NCBI GenBank assembly: GCA_030950645.1
Contig: JAUZRF010000087.1
Location: 1-52,582, forward strand
Reading direction: 5' to 3'
DNA: 52,582 nt
Origin: Mariprofundales bacterium
GTDB taxonomy: Bacteria > Pseudomonadota > Zetaproteobacteria > Mariprofundales > J009
Below the pieces are notes generated by a model. It had not been told where the DNA came from and did no database searches. It was given only the letters and a program-made list of their open reading frames with translations. The position numbers and the translations under genes are program-made. Shown here piece after piece: positions 36,683-47,369 of this stretch (its first letter is position 1; each line of letters begins with the position of its first letter).

Positions 36683-37555
36683 ATGGAAAAGAAAAAAAAT
36701 ACAGCTAGAGGGCTGGGGCGAGGCCTCAATGCACTCTTTATGGACGATGAACCCGAGACCAATGTAACGATATCAGTTGAGATCATCCATCCCAACCCGT
36801 ATCAGCCACGGCGAGCCTTTATCCAGCGAGAGCTTGAGGCGCTAACCGAATCCATTCGTCGTAATGGCGTGCTTACTCCGGTTTTGCTGCGTGCGAGACA
36901 AGATGAAACCTATGAGTTGATTGCCGGAGAGCGTCGGTGGCGTGCCGCAAAATTGGCTGGACTGGCTACTATTCCTGCGGTTGTGCGCGAGGTGAGCGAT
37001 GTTGAGGCATTATCGTTTGCCATTGTGGAGAATGAGCAGCGAGATGATTTGTCGGCGATTGAATCGGCGTACGCCTATCAGCGATTAATTGATGAATTTG
37101 GCTTTAGCCAACAGCAGGTAGCGGAGTCGGTAGGGGCCTCGCGGTCGCAGGTGAGCAATTTGCTCCGGTTGCAACAACTGCCGGACACCATCCGCCTTCG
37201 TATTGAGCAACGCGAGCTCACCATGGGGCAAACGCGTCCATTGATTGGTCTGCCTGGTGATACTGCAGAGCGGATTGCAGTCCAATGTGTTAAGGAGGGT
37301 TGGAGTGCGCGCAGGATGGAGCGGGAAGCAAAAAAAGCGGCGCGCCAGAAAAATGCACCGACCATTACTGGTTCCTCGCAGCCACTGACCGACCAAGCGA
37401 GTGTCCTTCAGGAGGAGATTGGGCGTCATATTGGGATAGCAGTCGATGTGCGATGCGATAACCAAGGCGGTGGAAAAATAACGATTCCTTTTGCGCATGC
37501 TGGAGAACTCGAGCTACTCTTATCTCGCCTGCGTCAGCGAGAGCATCTCGCATGA
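36683..37555 (+). CDS. parB: Chromosome partitioning protein ParB
   Basis: RGLGRGLNALF; NPYQPRRAF; YELIAGERRWRAAKLAGL; helix-turn-helix region. Confidence 0.97.
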   Translation: MEKKKNTARGLGRGLNALFMDDEPETNVTISVEIIHPNPYQPRRAFIQRELEALTESIRRNGVLTPVLLRARQDETYELIAGERRWRAAKLAGLATIPAVVREVSDVEALSFAIVENEQRDDLSAIESAYAYQRLIDEFGFSQQQVAESVGASRSQVSNLLRLQQLPDTIRLRIEQRELTMGQTRPLIGLPGDTAERIAVQCVKEGWSARRMEREAKKAARQKNAPTITGSSQPLTDQASVLQEEIGRHIGIAVDVRCDNQGGGKITIPFAHAGELELLLSRLRQREHLA

Positions 37556-37896
37556 CGATGCTGCCGACCATCGTGAATTACCAACGCCATGTCATCATTT
37601 GTGCGGGGAAAACATGTGATTCGACGGGTGATCGCACATTGGTACACTATTTGAAATCCGAGTTGGAGGCGCGAGGTATCGGCAGTGATCGCGTGCGTGT
37701 CAACCGAGCAGGCTGTCTTGGTGTTTGTACCCAAGGTGCCATTATGTGTATCTATCCTGAAGCCGTTTGGTACTGCCGGATCGACCAAGCTTCCATTGAT
37801 CGTATCATTGATACGCATCTGATTGGAGGGGATGTTGTGACAGATCTTGTGATGCATCGTAATCAATACGATGCTCCCATGGGGTCACAACCATGA
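37552..37896 (+). CDS. Thioredoxin-like [2Fe-2S] ferredoxin
   Basis: HVIICAGKTCDSTG...VNRAGCLGVCTQGAIMCIYPEAVWY. Confidence 0.85.
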   Translation: MTMLPTIVNYQRHVIICAGKTCDSTGDRTLVHYLKSELEARGIGSDRVRVNRAGCLGVCTQGAIMCIYPEAVWYCRIDQASIDRIIDTHLIGGDVVTDLVMHRNQYDAPMGSQP

Positions 37897-38927
37897 CTGT
37901 TGTCGCGATGATTGATCAGGAGGCCACGGCTAGGGCGGAGCAGCGGCAAACCCAATTAACCAAGCCGCAAGGGGCATTGGGCAGGCTTGAGGATATTGCG
38001 TGCTGGTTTGCCGGACGACAAGCTCGAGCGGTGCCCAACCAGTTGATCCCAGCGATTATCCTGTTCGCTGCAGATCATGGGGTGACTGCCGAAGGGATCT
38101 CCGCATATCCTTCCGTTGTCACTCAGGAGATGGTAAAGAACTTTGTTGCCAACGGCGCAGCCATCAATGTGTTGGCGCAACAGATTGATGCCAGCCTTGC
38201 GGTAGTGGATGTGGGGATTGCTGGCGACATTACTGCGCTGACGGGGGTGATTCATGCCAAGGTGCAGCATGGCAGTGGAAATATTGCCCGAGAGCCAGCC
38301 ATGTCTGCGGAGGCTTGCTTAAAAGCACAACAGGTGGGGCAGATACAGGTGGATGCCGCGATTGCGCAAGGGTCGACATTGCTGATTGCTGGGGAGATGG
38401 GGATTGGGAATACCACGGCATCTGCGGCGCTAATTTGCGCCCTGCTGGGGATGGATGCGGAGCAGGTAGTCGGTTATGGAACTGGGATTGATGCTACGGT
38501 GCGTCAACACAAGGTATCCGTAGTCCGCCAGGCCCTCCAACGGATTGGAACGCTGTCTGATGGTAACGCGCTCATGGCACAACTTGGTGGCCTGGAGATT
38601 GCGGCCATCTGTGGTTTGTTGATACGGGCCGCTGAGCGTGGCGTTCCGGTGCTGTTGGATGGCTTTATCGTCACGGCTGCAGCGCTGGTAGCTGAGCGTA
38701 TCATGCCAGGAGCCAAGTGTTGGTGGTTGGCTGCGCATCGGTCGCAAGAGGTGGGACATCAACGCGCGTTGGAGTCTCTGCAACTGAAACCTTTACTTGA
38801 TCTTGGCTTGCGGCTTGGTGAGGGGAGCGGTGCCGCCCTTGCGGTTCCCTTACTGCAATCTGCCATTGCATTGCATGCGAATATGGCCACTTTTGATAGT
38901 GCGGGGGTCTCCACAGCTGACCACTAA
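37893..38927 (+). CDS. cobT: Nicotinate-nucleotide--dimethylbenzimidazole phosphoribosyltransferase
   Basis: TKPQGALGRLEDIACWFAGRQ; FAADHGVTAEGISAYPSVVTQEMV; GEMGIGNTTASAAL. Confidence 0.96.
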   Translation: MTVVAMIDQEATARAEQRQTQLTKPQGALGRLEDIACWFAGRQARAVPNQLIPAIILFAADHGVTAEGISAYPSVVTQEMVKNFVANGAAINVLAQQIDASLAVVDVGIAGDITALTGVIHAKVQHGSGNIAREPAMSAEACLKAQQVGQIQVDAAIAQGSTLLIAGEMGIGNTTASAALICALLGMDAEQVVGYGTGIDATVRQHKVSVVRQALQRIGTLSDGNALMAQLGGLEIAAICGLLIRAAERGVPVLLDGFIVTAAALVAERIMPGAKCWWLAAHRSQEVGHQRALESLQLKPLLDLGLRLGEGSGAALAVPLLQSAIALHANMATFDSAGVSTADH

Positions 38928-39540
38928 TGCGCCGCTGGTGGTGGATCTGCTGCGCCATGGCGCAGTGGACGCGGCCGAGTGGGCATTTCGTGGTGGCGGT
39001 ACGGATATTGCTTTGTCTCATGTTGGTTGGCAGCAGATGATGCGGGTGGCGGATCATCTGCCTTGGGATGCGATCGACGAAGTCGCGGCATCACCGATGC
39101 AGCGTTGCTATCAGCCTGCCCAACAATTTTCTGAGCAACATGATGCCGTACCGGTGCATACGATTGAAGCGATGCGTGAGCTCGATTTTGGTGCTTGGGA
39201 GGGCAAAGGGTGGCAAGAGCTGGCACCCGATTATCAATCCGAACTGGATGTTTTTTGGCAACAGCCGCAGGGCTTCACTCCCCCGCAAGGGGAGCCTTTT
39301 GACGACTTCGTGGCGCGGGTGCAGCAAGGTTGGATGCAGTGGACGGGAAACGCAACCGGCCATCGGTTGCTCATTGCCCATGGCGGTGTCATTCGGGTGC
39401 TGTTGGCCTTAATCCTCGGCATGCCGATGGATGGGGTATGGCGCCTGGATCTTCCCTTTGCGAGCTGGAGTCGGGTATCCTTACTCGCAGGGCATGCGCC
39501 AAAGCTGTGTTTTCTGAACCGATTGGTTGAATATCCATGA
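38797..39540 (+). CDS. cobC: Histidine phosphatase family protein, alpha-ribazole phosphatase-like; true start probably near 38930
   Basis: VVDLLRHGAVDAAEW; MRELDFGAWEGKGWQEL; IAHGGVIRVLLALILG; next to cobT. Confidence 0.8.
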   Translation: MILACGLVRGAVPPLRFPYCNLPLHCMRIWPLLIVRGSPQLTTNAPLVVDLLRHGAVDAAEWAFRGGGTDIALSHVGWQQMMRVADHLPWDAIDEVAASPMQRCYQPAQQFSEQHDAVPVHTIEAMRELDFGAWEGKGWQELAPDYQSELDVFWQQPQGFTPPQGEPFDDFVARVQQGWMQWTGNATGHRLLIAHGGVIRVLLALILGMPMDGVWRLDLPFASWSRVSLLAGHAPKLCFLNRLVEYP

Positions 39541-40472
39541 TATTGATGCATGTTGCAGAGAAATTCTTGCGTCAATTGGAGCTGGTACAGCGTTATTCTG
39601 TTCACACGGTTGCCGCCTATCGCCGTGATTTAATCTCGCTGGCTGATCAATTGCCACCGGAGCAATCCATTGCGCAACTCTCCCGAAATCAGGTGCAAGA
39701 TTGGATGGTGCGGTGCCACAGCCAAGGGCTGTCAGCCGCCAGCCTGTCGCGACGCTTATCCGCCTTGCGTTCGCTGCTTGATTGGGCTGAGCGGGAGGGG
39801 GTGGTGAAACAAAATGTAGCCACATCTGTTCCATTGCCAAAACAGCCCAAACGGCTACCACGGGCACTGCCGCCGGATCAGAGTGCTGCCTTATTTACAG
39901 CCAATCCGAATCCGAAGGTAGCGGAACCGTGGCAGGCACGCGACCAGACGATGGTCGCACTGCTTTATGGCTGTGGTCTTAGGGTCTCTGAGTTGGTGGC
40001 ACTAAATATTGGCGATTTGAACCTGTCATCACGGCAACTTCAGGTTGAGGAGGGCAAGGGCAATAAACAGCGTCTGGTACCTATCCCGAAGCAGGCGGTA
40101 GCAATGGTGCGCCATTATCTTCAGCTACGACCATTGAATGCAGCACTGCAACCCGCACTGTTGATCAACCAACGCGGAGGCCGACTGACGAGTCGCAGCG
40201 TTCAGCGTTTGCTAAAAAAAATAGCTCGATCAATAGGCATCGATGATGCAGTGACACCGCATCGGCTGCGGCACTCCTATGCCACCGACATGCTGGTGGG
40301 CGGTGCCGATCTGCGGGCGGTGCAGGAGTTGCTGGGGCATGCGTCGCTTGCTACCACTGAGCGTTATACCCATCTGGATCTGGGTGCTTTGGCGAAGGTG
40401 TACGACCAAGCACATCCAAGAGCGCACAAAAAAATAGGCCATACTACGCATGATGGTGGAGGGGATTCATGA
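39537..40472 (+). CDS. xerC: Tyrosine recombinase XerC
   Basis: LYGCGLRVSELVAL; HRLRHSYATDMLVGGADLRAVQELLGHASLATTERYTH. Confidence 0.88.
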   Translation: MILMHVAEKFLRQLELVQRYSVHTVAAYRRDLISLADQLPPEQSIAQLSRNQVQDWMVRCHSQGLSAASLSRRLSALRSLLDWAEREGVVKQNVATSVPLPKQPKRLPRALPPDQSAALFTANPNPKVAEPWQARDQTMVALLYGCGLRVSELVALNIGDLNLSSRQLQVEEGKGNKQRLVPIPKQAVAMVRHYLQLRPLNAALQPALLINQRGGRLTSRSVQRLLKKIARSIGIDDAVTPHRLRHSYATDMLVGGADLRAVQELLGHASLATTERYTHLDLGALAKVYDQAHPRAHKKIGHTTHDGGGDS

Positions 40473-41434
40473 GCGGTCCAACGGGGGTTATCCTCGCCCA
40501 CCTAGGGACGCCAGAGGCTCCTACCGTCAGTGCCGTGCGGCGCTATTTGGCGGAATTTCTCTCTGATCCCAGGGTGGTGGAGATGCCGCGTCTGCTGTGG
40601 TGGCCTGTGTTATATGGCATCATTCTTACCACCCGGCCAAAACGCTCTGCCGCAGCTTATCAGCGGGTATGGGGTGAGGAGGGCTCGCCGTTGATGGTGA
40701 TGGCGTGTCGTCAGCAGCGGTTGTTGCAGCAAGCTCTTGATCCGAAACAGTGGCAGGTGGCCATCGCCATGCGTTACGGTACTCCTGCTATCGCTACGGT
40801 GATCGACCACCTTTGGCAGCAGGGTTGTCGCAGATTGGTAGTCCTGCCGATGTATCCGCAGTACTCCGCCACCACCACAGCTTCAGTGCATGATGCCCTG
40901 ATCGATGCACTAGCTGGACGGCGCAACTTGCCCGGCTACCACTTTATTCGTGATTATCACGACCATCCGAGCTATATCTCTGCGCTGGCCGCATCGGTGC
41001 GCCAACACTGGCAACGGCATGGACGAGGAGAGCACCTGTTGGTCTCCTTCCATGGCATTCCACAACGCTATGTGGATGCTGGCGACCCCTATCAGCAAGA
41101 GTGTCAACGAACTACGGAGATGTTGGTGCAGGCGCTAAGTTTGAATCAGGGGGAGTGGTCGCAAAGCTACCAGTCGCGATTGGGGCGTGAGCCTTGGTTG
41201 ATGCCCTATACTAACCATACCCTAGAGACTCTGGCCCACCATGGTGTCAAAACGGTGGATGTCATTTGCCCGGGATTTTCCACAGATTGCTTGGAGACGC
41301 TGGATGAGATTATGGTGGAGAATGCGGTGTTATTTACCAAATCCGGTGGCACGGCATTGCGCTATATCCCAGCGTTGAATGACGCACCCAGTCATATCTC
41401 TCTGCTTAAGTCGCTGGTAACCTCGGCTAGCTAA
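40469..41434 (+). CDS. hemH: Ferrochelatase
   Basis: GVILAHLGTPEAPTVSAVRRYLAEFLSDPRVVEMPR; LVSFHGIPQRYVDAGDPYQQEC; VICPGFSTDCLETLDEI. Confidence 0.97.
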   Translation: MSGPTGVILAHLGTPEAPTVSAVRRYLAEFLSDPRVVEMPRLLWWPVLYGIILTTRPKRSAAAYQRVWGEEGSPLMVMACRQQRLLQQALDPKQWQVAIAMRYGTPAIATVIDHLWQQGCRRLVVLPMYPQYSATTTASVHDALIDALAGRRNLPGYHFIRDYHDHPSYISALAASVRQHWQRHGRGEHLLVSFHGIPQRYVDAGDPYQQECQRTTEMLVQALSLNQGEWSQSYQSRLGREPWLMPYTNHTLETLAHHGVKTVDVICPGFSTDCLETLDEIMVENAVLFTKSGGTALRYIPALNDAPSHISLLKSLVTSAS

Positions 41435-41462
41435 CCAGGCACCGTCAAGGTCAGCGATTCGC

Positions 41463-44213
41463 CTACACCTCCTTTTTATTACCAAGCTTTTGAATCACCG
41501 CGTGTAACCGTTTCCCGAGAATGGTGCTGATATTGAAGTTGAGTTGGGACATCACCCTAGGGAAGTATTTAAGATCGGTGCGCAGGCGCTCATAGTCGAA
41601 GCGCAGCACGGAGATATCGGTCAGTGCGCGAACGGAGGCGCTACGCAACGCGTCGTGGACAAATCCAACCTCGCCCACCAAATCTCCACGGCCGAGTTCA
41701 GCGAGTTTGACCGCTTCTCCATTGCTGTGGCGGATGACCTCTACAGTGCCATCAAGAATGACAAACATACAGCGTTCGATCACCCCCTGTTGGATCAAGT
41801 ATTCACCCGCCTTCACTTTTCTTGACTCCGAGATGAGAATGGCTTTGCAAGTTTGGTATTGGCTCATGTCAGCAAACAGCGGGCTATGCTCCAGAGAGCG
41901 TTGTTGCCAAAAGGTCTCCAGCATGCGGTGCAGGCTGACCAAGCGAATGCGTGACATCACGATGGGGGTGATCAGCAGGTTGGTAAAGAGTGCGAACAGC
42001 ATGGTGGCGGCTGCAAGGGCACCGAACTGGGCAATGATGGCGAAATCAGATTTTAATAGCACAGCAAATCCCAACGCCAACGCCAAGGTGCTGGTGACCA
42101 TGGGGGCGGCCTCCTCTGCCACCGTTTGGCGTACTGCATCGGTGAAGCTGGCCGCATTACGGCTCAGATCATTGTAACGCGCTAACAGATGAATGGTATT
42201 ATCAATGGCAATGCCCATGGCGATGACGGCTACCATGGCTGTCCCGGGATTGAGCGGAATACCGAGCATTCCCATGATTCCAAACATTAAAATAATCGGA
42301 ATGACATTAGGGATCAGGGCGATCACCCCCCCCTTGAACGAGGTGAACATCATCGACATGAGCAGAAAAATCGCAATCAATAATACGGAGAATGATTTAA
42401 TTTGACCCGAAATGAGATGCTCAGCCGCGCCATTGATCATCAATCCCTCTCCAAGCAGTCTAACATGAAGGCTTGGGCCGGCGATCGATACAGCGGCTTG
42501 CCGCAGTTCCGCGACATAGCTGTTGAGGGTGGATGAATCGGTAATGTTGTGCCGAACGACGATGATGGCGCGCTTGAAATCATAACTGACCACCGGTCGT
42601 AGCGTGTTACGATGGAGTGTCATCAGGTACTGCGCGGTGAGCGCCTGACTCTTGGGGATATGATAGAAGCGTTGCTCACCATGGTGAAATGCGCGATTGA
42701 CCAGCATGAGATAATCGGCGAGGGATGTGCTGCGGTCAAACACCCCTTGCTGCGCGATGAACTGTTGAATCTCGACCAGTTTTTCAAGATTCTCAGGTTT
42801 CTGAAACGCCAATTGGCGCTTACTTTCCAGCGAGACATAAAACATGCTCATGCCGGAGAGGTCGTGATGGATCAGTGTGCTTTGTGCGATAATCGGATTG
42901 TCTTGTTGAAAGTAAGACATCGGGTCATTGGTTACCTTCAGATTCATCGCTTGCCATAGAAAGACGCCCGAAAGCAGTGCGGCCGCTAGCAGTAGCAGGC
43001 GCGGATAGTGCTGGTTGGCGTGTTGAAACATGCGCACCATAATCCCTGGCAAGCCATGGTGTGCGCTAGCATCTTGATGAATTGCACTTTTTTTGGAGCC
43101 AATCGCGGAGAGGATTACAGGCACCAGCATCATGGTGATGATGCCGTTAGCGGCAATGGCAATGGATGAAGCGATAGCAAATTCACGGATCAACCCCATC
43201 CCGGTGAAGATATTGCTAGCAAAGCCGATAAATGTGGTGGCAATGGTGAGGAGGATAGGGACACCAAGTTCATGTACCATCACCTTGGCTGCCGCGAGGC
43301 GCGGGTGAGGAGTGTCGCTGCGCAGCGCGCGCAAATAACCCGCGACCATATGGGTGTCCTCGGTTGATCCAATCACGATGATGAGGGATGGTAGCATCGC
43401 ACATAGGATGTTGAGGGGTAGATGAAACCAGCCCATAATCCCTAGTGTCCATGATAGGCTTAAGGCGGTAGTGATGAGAGGGATGAGTGCGCCAGTGATG
43501 CTTCGTAGCATCAAGAGAACCACCACCACCAAAATCAAGGCTGAAAGTGGGGCAAGTAGGCCCATGTCGCCAAGGAGCAATTGGCGTAGCTCGGCATTGA
43601 TGCGTGACTCGCCAACCTGAAACAGCCGCTGAAAATTGGCGCGTGCTGGTTCAAGCGCTCGGTTGATCGCCTGGTTGACCGCTGCATCGCTGGTGTGGTC
43701 GGCCTGGGCATCAATGGAGAGAATCAGTGCTGTGGTCAGACCATCGCGGGAGATGATGTTGCCGACAAACAGTGGGTTCGCCAGTGCATGTTGACGAATG
43801 GTGGCAATATTGGCTTGCTGGGTGGGGAGATGATCAATCAGATGACCCGAGGTAACTCCGCTACCATTTGCGGTGTTGTCGGCGCGAATATTGCGTACCG
43901 TAAATAGATCATCAATGTGATCAACCCCAGCAATGTGGCTGAGTCGATCATGCAGGTGTTGAAGTGCGGCCAGTTTGTCTGCGCTCCATAACGCTGGATC
44001 ATGAACATAGACCAGCGTGCGGCTATCGGTACCAAATTCGCGCACCAATTTATCGTAGGCGGGTTTGTCGGGGTTGGTGCTGGAGATTAAGCTGGAGAAT
44101 CCGCTATCGATCTCCAAGCTCGGAAGGCCTATCCCACATAGCACCGTGATCAATATAATCAGAAGTACCGTAATGATGCGGTGGCGCAGCGGGGTAATGA
44201 GAGGATTGGTCAC
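41463..44213 (-). CDS. MMPL/RND-family transporter with C-terminal cyclic-nucleotide-binding domain
   Basis: Two RND/MMPL TM blocks, 916 aa; C-terminal VKAGEYLIQQGVIERCMFVILDGTVEVIRHSNGEAVKLAELGRGDLVGEVGFV. Confidence 0.9.
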   Translation of the reverse strand: MTNPLITPLRHRIITVLLIILITVLCGIGLPSLEIDSGFSSLISSTNPDKPAYDKLVREFGTDSRTLVYVHDPALWSADKLAALQHLHDRLSHIAGVDHIDDLFTVRNIRADNTANGSGVTSGHLIDHLPTQQANIATIRQHALANPLFVGNIISRDGLTTALILSIDAQADHTSDAAVNQAINRALEPARANFQRLFQVGESRINAELRQLLLGDMGLLAPLSALILVVVVLLMLRSITGALIPLITTALSLSWTLGIMGWFHLPLNILCAMLPSLIIVIGSTEDTHMVAGYLRALRSDTPHPRLAAAKVMVHELGVPILLTIATTFIGFASNIFTGMGLIREFAIASSIAIAANGIITMMLVPVILSAIGSKKSAIHQDASAHHGLPGIMVRMFQHANQHYPRLLLLAAALLSGVFLWQAMNLKVTNDPMSYFQQDNPIIAQSTLIHHDLSGMSMFYVSLESKRQLAFQKPENLEKLVEIQQFIAQQGVFDRSTSLADYLMLVNRAFHHGEQRFYHIPKSQALTAQYLMTLHRNTLRPVVSYDFKRAIIVVRHNITDSSTLNSYVAELRQAAVSIAGPSLHVRLLGEGLMINGAAEHLISGQIKSFSVLLIAIFLLMSMMFTSFKGGVIALIPNVIPIILMFGIMGMLGIPLNPGTAMVAVIAMGIAIDNTIHLLARYNDLSRNAASFTDAVRQTVAEEAAPMVTSTLALALGFAVLLKSDFAIIAQFGALAAATMLFALFTNLLITPIVMSRIRLVSLHRMLETFWQQRSLEHSPLFADMSQYQTCKAILISESRKVKAGEYLIQQGVIERCMFVILDGTVEVIRHSNGEAVKLAELGRGDLVGEVGFVHDALRSASVRALTDISVLRFDYERLRTDLKYFPRVMSQLNFNISTILGKRLHAVIQKLGNKKEV

Positions 44214-45088
44214 TGTTGTGGTAGGCGGCTGGTGTGATCGGTAATCTCATCGGGCGCAAATAGGGATGCGGGCACATAATCTTTACCAAAGATACGGCTA
44301 TTGGTATTGATCACAGAGCTGTGGTGGTCACGAAAGGACTCCATCCGCACCATATTTGCCGCCCACATGGTGCGATTGACGCGCTGAATGTCGTGTCGGG
44401 TCATGCGTTTGATCAGTTGACCGTCAGAAAAAAAGTCGACGCGGTCAATCATGAGGTTGGTTTGGCGCACAAAGATGCGGCGCCGGGTGTAGCCGGTGGC
44501 ATCGCTGACGGCTTGGCTCTTCGGCAGGGCGTCAATGACAAACCAGTGCATGTCGTCTTGGTGCCGATCTTTTTTGCGTTGGTAATGATAATCCTTCATC
44601 TGATCGGGCAGCAGATCTTCGATGGCAAAGTCGCTGCCGAGAAATTTTCCATTGCGATCAGAGGAGTGGTAATCAATCAGGCGTCTGCCTAAGGCAGGCA
44701 GAAATATTTGCATGCTGCTATGGCCGTCGGGGTAGTGGATGGCGAGAAGTGCAGTATTGCGAATCGTTTCGGGATCGGTAAAACGGAGTAGTGTTTTTAG
44801 TGTTCCGTCGGCCTCTCTGCGGAAGTAGCGGGTCAGTTTCCGGGCGTCGCGATGACCATCACGGTCAACCAACACCATCGATTGGGTCTCCATAATGAAT
44901 GGATACTGATAGTGTGTAATGATTGAGCGATGCATGATCTCTTTTCCGGTCAGTGGCTCGCTGGCGTACGCTGGGGTGAGGCTGTAGAGCAGTCCCATCA
45001 GCAGCAGGCCGATACGATTCCATTGCCAACAGTGCATCGGTAGATGCGTGAAGGATCTCTTGCGCAGCCCTGTTATACGGCGCATCAA
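44210..45088 (-). CDS. Outer membrane lipoprotein-sorting (LolA-like) protein
   Basis: RYFRREADGTLKTLLRFTDPETIRNTALLAIHYPDGHSSMQIFLPALGRRLI; ATG overlap with MMPL gene. Confidence 0.82.
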   Translation of the reverse strand: MMRRITGLRKRSFTHLPMHCWQWNRIGLLLMGLLYSLTPAYASEPLTGKEIMHRSIITHYQYPFIMETQSMVLVDRDGHRDARKLTRYFRREADGTLKTLLRFTDPETIRNTALLAIHYPDGHSSMQIFLPALGRRLIDYHSSDRNGKFLGSDFAIEDLLPDQMKDYHYQRKKDRHQDDMHWFVIDALPKSQAVSDATGYTRRRIFVRQTNLMIDRVDFFSDGQLIKRMTRHDIQRVNRTMWAANMVRMESFRDHHSSVINTNSRIFGKDYVPASLFAPDEITDHTSRLPQQ

Positions 45089-45670
45089 TTATTTTGCGCG
45101 GGCTGCAATTTCGTCGGCGATGGTATCGCTGAAGCGAGCGAAAAGTTGGCTCATTTCTGTTACAGTATCGGCCACATCGCTGACCTTTTTTGTGCTCTGC
45201 AAGCGGGTGATACGGGTGATTAAGCTGCGGTCGGTAGCACCATCAATCAGTCGCCATTGGGCATCAAGGTGAACAATGCCATCGCTCATGCGTTCAAAAC
45301 GGATCACCTCTATCATCAGTCGCACCGTGGCGGGCTCGTTGGGACGGTAAGGCGCAATGATGATTTGCGAGGTGCCCAAGGCGCGACTCAGGTTGGTGGC
45401 GAGCAGCCGCATCATGTTATTGCGCAGACGCCCGCCCCACTGCGCGTAGTCGGATATCTCCAGCTGGTTATTTTTGAGGTGCGATACGATTTGTGGACGA
45501 TCTAGATATTTAGGCAGTTCGAGCTGGCTCACCTCGATTGAGATCTTCGGGTGCGCCACGATGGCCGGTGATGCTTGCGATGGGGCAGCGGCGGTAAGCA
45601 CATAGTAACGGGTGGGCGTGGTCGAGCAGGCGGTGAGCATGAAGACGATCCAGAGGGGAAACCAGCGCAT
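45089..45670 (-). CDS. pqiC: PqiC/YmbA-type transport auxiliary lipoprotein
   Basis: Lipobox MLTACSTTPTRYYVL; VSQLELPKYLDRPQIVSHLKNNQLEISDYAQWGGRLRNNMMRLLATNL; start trimmed. Confidence 0.88.
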   Translation of the reverse strand: MRWFPLWIVFMLTACSTTPTRYYVLTAAAPSQASPAIVAHPKISIEVSQLELPKYLDRPQIVSHLKNNQLEISDYAQWGGRLRNNMMRLLATNLSRALGTSQIIIAPYRPNEPATVRLMIEVIRFERMSDGIVHLDAQWRLIDGATDRSLITRITRLQSTKKVSDVADTVTEMSQLFARFSDTIADEIAARAK

Positions 45671-45674
45671 AAAA

Positions 45675-47333
45675 TTACTCCTTGCCAAATATGAGAGAGT
45701 TCGGATTGCGCTCAAGCAGATCTAGCAACTCGCGCAGTGCGCGTGCTGCCCCGGAGATGTCGTCACTCAGACGAATAAGTTTGAATTGCAATGGCGCCCC
45801 AGGCTTGGCCATTTTGTTGATCAGTCCCAGCGTTTGTTGCGCCTGCTTAAGCGTGGTTTTTCCGGTATTTAACAGTTGATCAAGGTTGGCCGCTATGGGC
45901 TCAGCATGATCATCAAGTTTACTGGTAATGCTGCGGAAGGATTGGAGCGAGGCGTGAAGATCAAGCATGGATTGCTTGAGCTCGGGGCGTTGCATTACGC
46001 CGTTGATGCTGGATAACATCGTGAGTAATTCTGCACCGATTTTGCCGGTATCTACCCGCGCCAGCTTAGCCATAATCTTTTTGGCAGAGGTGGTAAGTTG
46101 ATCGAAACCGCCTGGAATGGTCGGCATTTCAGGTATGTTCTTGATAGCTCCGACCAAGCGTACGGGGGTGTTGGGATGCATGCCCAACGCCACAAACAGT
46201 CTTCCAGTGAGCATGTTGCCCGTCTCAAGTTGTGCGCGCATCCCTTTTGCCACTAGCTTTTTAAATAGTTGATATGGCGATGCCTTTTCACTTCCGCCAA
46301 TCGGGATGACGCGCTCAGGTTCGATTTCAATCAGCACGGGGATGCGAAAAGTTGCATCGGTCATGTTGAACTCCAGACGCAAGTCGGTGACTTGACCCAC
46401 CTTGATGCCCTTAAACTCAACCGATGCGCCGGGGGCGAGTCCCCGCACCGAGCCGTCAAAAAATGCGACAAACTTCATTTTTCGGGCAAAGCCTTGCTCG
46501 GCAATCTTTTGGTGGCTGTTGTAGAGTGTGAATACCAGCCCATCGATGGAGTCCAATCGTTTTTTGTTTGCACTTGGGGTTTCAAAGGCGATACCACCAT
46601 AGAGCAGAGAGAGGACCGATTCGGTGTGCGCCTTGAAACCGTCGGAGGTCATGGAGAGGTCAAAGCCACTTACATTCCAGAATTTACTATTGCTGTGAAT
46701 CAGCGCATCAAAGGGTTTGCGGACAAAGGCGTGGATAAAGATGCTTTTATTATCGTTGGCCAGCTCGTATCCCAGTACTTCGCCTGCGATCAGCCCTTGG
46801 TAGAAGATTGGCGATCCGGCATCAATGGATCCCAACTGGTTGGCGACCAAGTCTACCCTAGTGCCCGCAGCATCGGCTTTGATCAGTGGTGGTTTTTCCA
46901 GCCCTTTAAAGTTGTGGTGTGAAGCACCCAGACCGGGATCGAGTTCAATGTATGCGCCAGAGACCAGGGTGCTTAACCCAGATACCCCGCGCAATGACAA
47001 TCGCGGTTTTACCACCCAGAACCGTGTGCCCCGTTTGAGTAAGATGCCACTATCCTTCTCCATCCGCGCGGTGAGGGTGATTTGATGAAAGCCCTTGCTA
47101 AATTGTACGGACTCTACTTTCCCCACCTCCACATCTTTGTATTTGATGCGGGTTTTTCCGGGTTCAATCCCCTCGGCCGTTTTGAAGGTGATGGTGATTT
47201 CATCCCCTCGGTCATGGATGGTTTTAAACACCAGCCATCCACCGATGAGCAGCGTGATGATGGGAACCAGCCACACCAGAGAGAAGTTCCGGGTTGGCGT
47301 GATGGTTGGCATGGCTTGCTTGTCCTCACTCAC
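45675..47333 (-). CDS. pqiB: PqiB family MCE-domain protein
   Basis: SLVWLVPIITLLIGGWLVFKTIHDRGDEITITFKTAEGIEPGKTRIKYKDVEVGKV plus further MCE repeats. Confidence 0.93.
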   Translation of the reverse strand: MSEDKQAMPTITPTRNFSLVWLVPIITLLIGGWLVFKTIHDRGDEITITFKTAEGIEPGKTRIKYKDVEVGKVESVQFSKGFHQITLTARMEKDSGILLKRGTRFWVVKPRLSLRGVSGLSTLVSGAYIELDPGLGASHHNFKGLEKPPLIKADAAGTRVDLVANQLGSIDAGSPIFYQGLIAGEVLGYELANDNKSIFIHAFVRKPFDALIHSNSKFWNVSGFDLSMTSDGFKAHTESVLSLLYGGIAFETPSANKKRLDSIDGLVFTLYNSHQKIAEQGFARKMKFVAFFDGSVRGLAPGASVEFKGIKVGQVTDLRLEFNMTDATFRIPVLIEIEPERVIPIGGSEKASPYQLFKKLVAKGMRAQLETGNMLTGRLFVALGMHPNTPVRLVGAIKNIPEMPTIPGGFDQLTTSAKKIMAKLARVDTGKIGAELLTMLSSINGVMQRPELKQSMLDLHASLQSFRSITSKLDDHAEPIAANLDQLLNTGKTTLKQAQQTLGLINKMAKPGAPLQFKLIRLSDDISGAARALRELLDLLERNPNSLIFGKE

Positions 47334-47369
47334 AGGGGTTTGTGCCGGATGGGGATCACGGGTATTGCC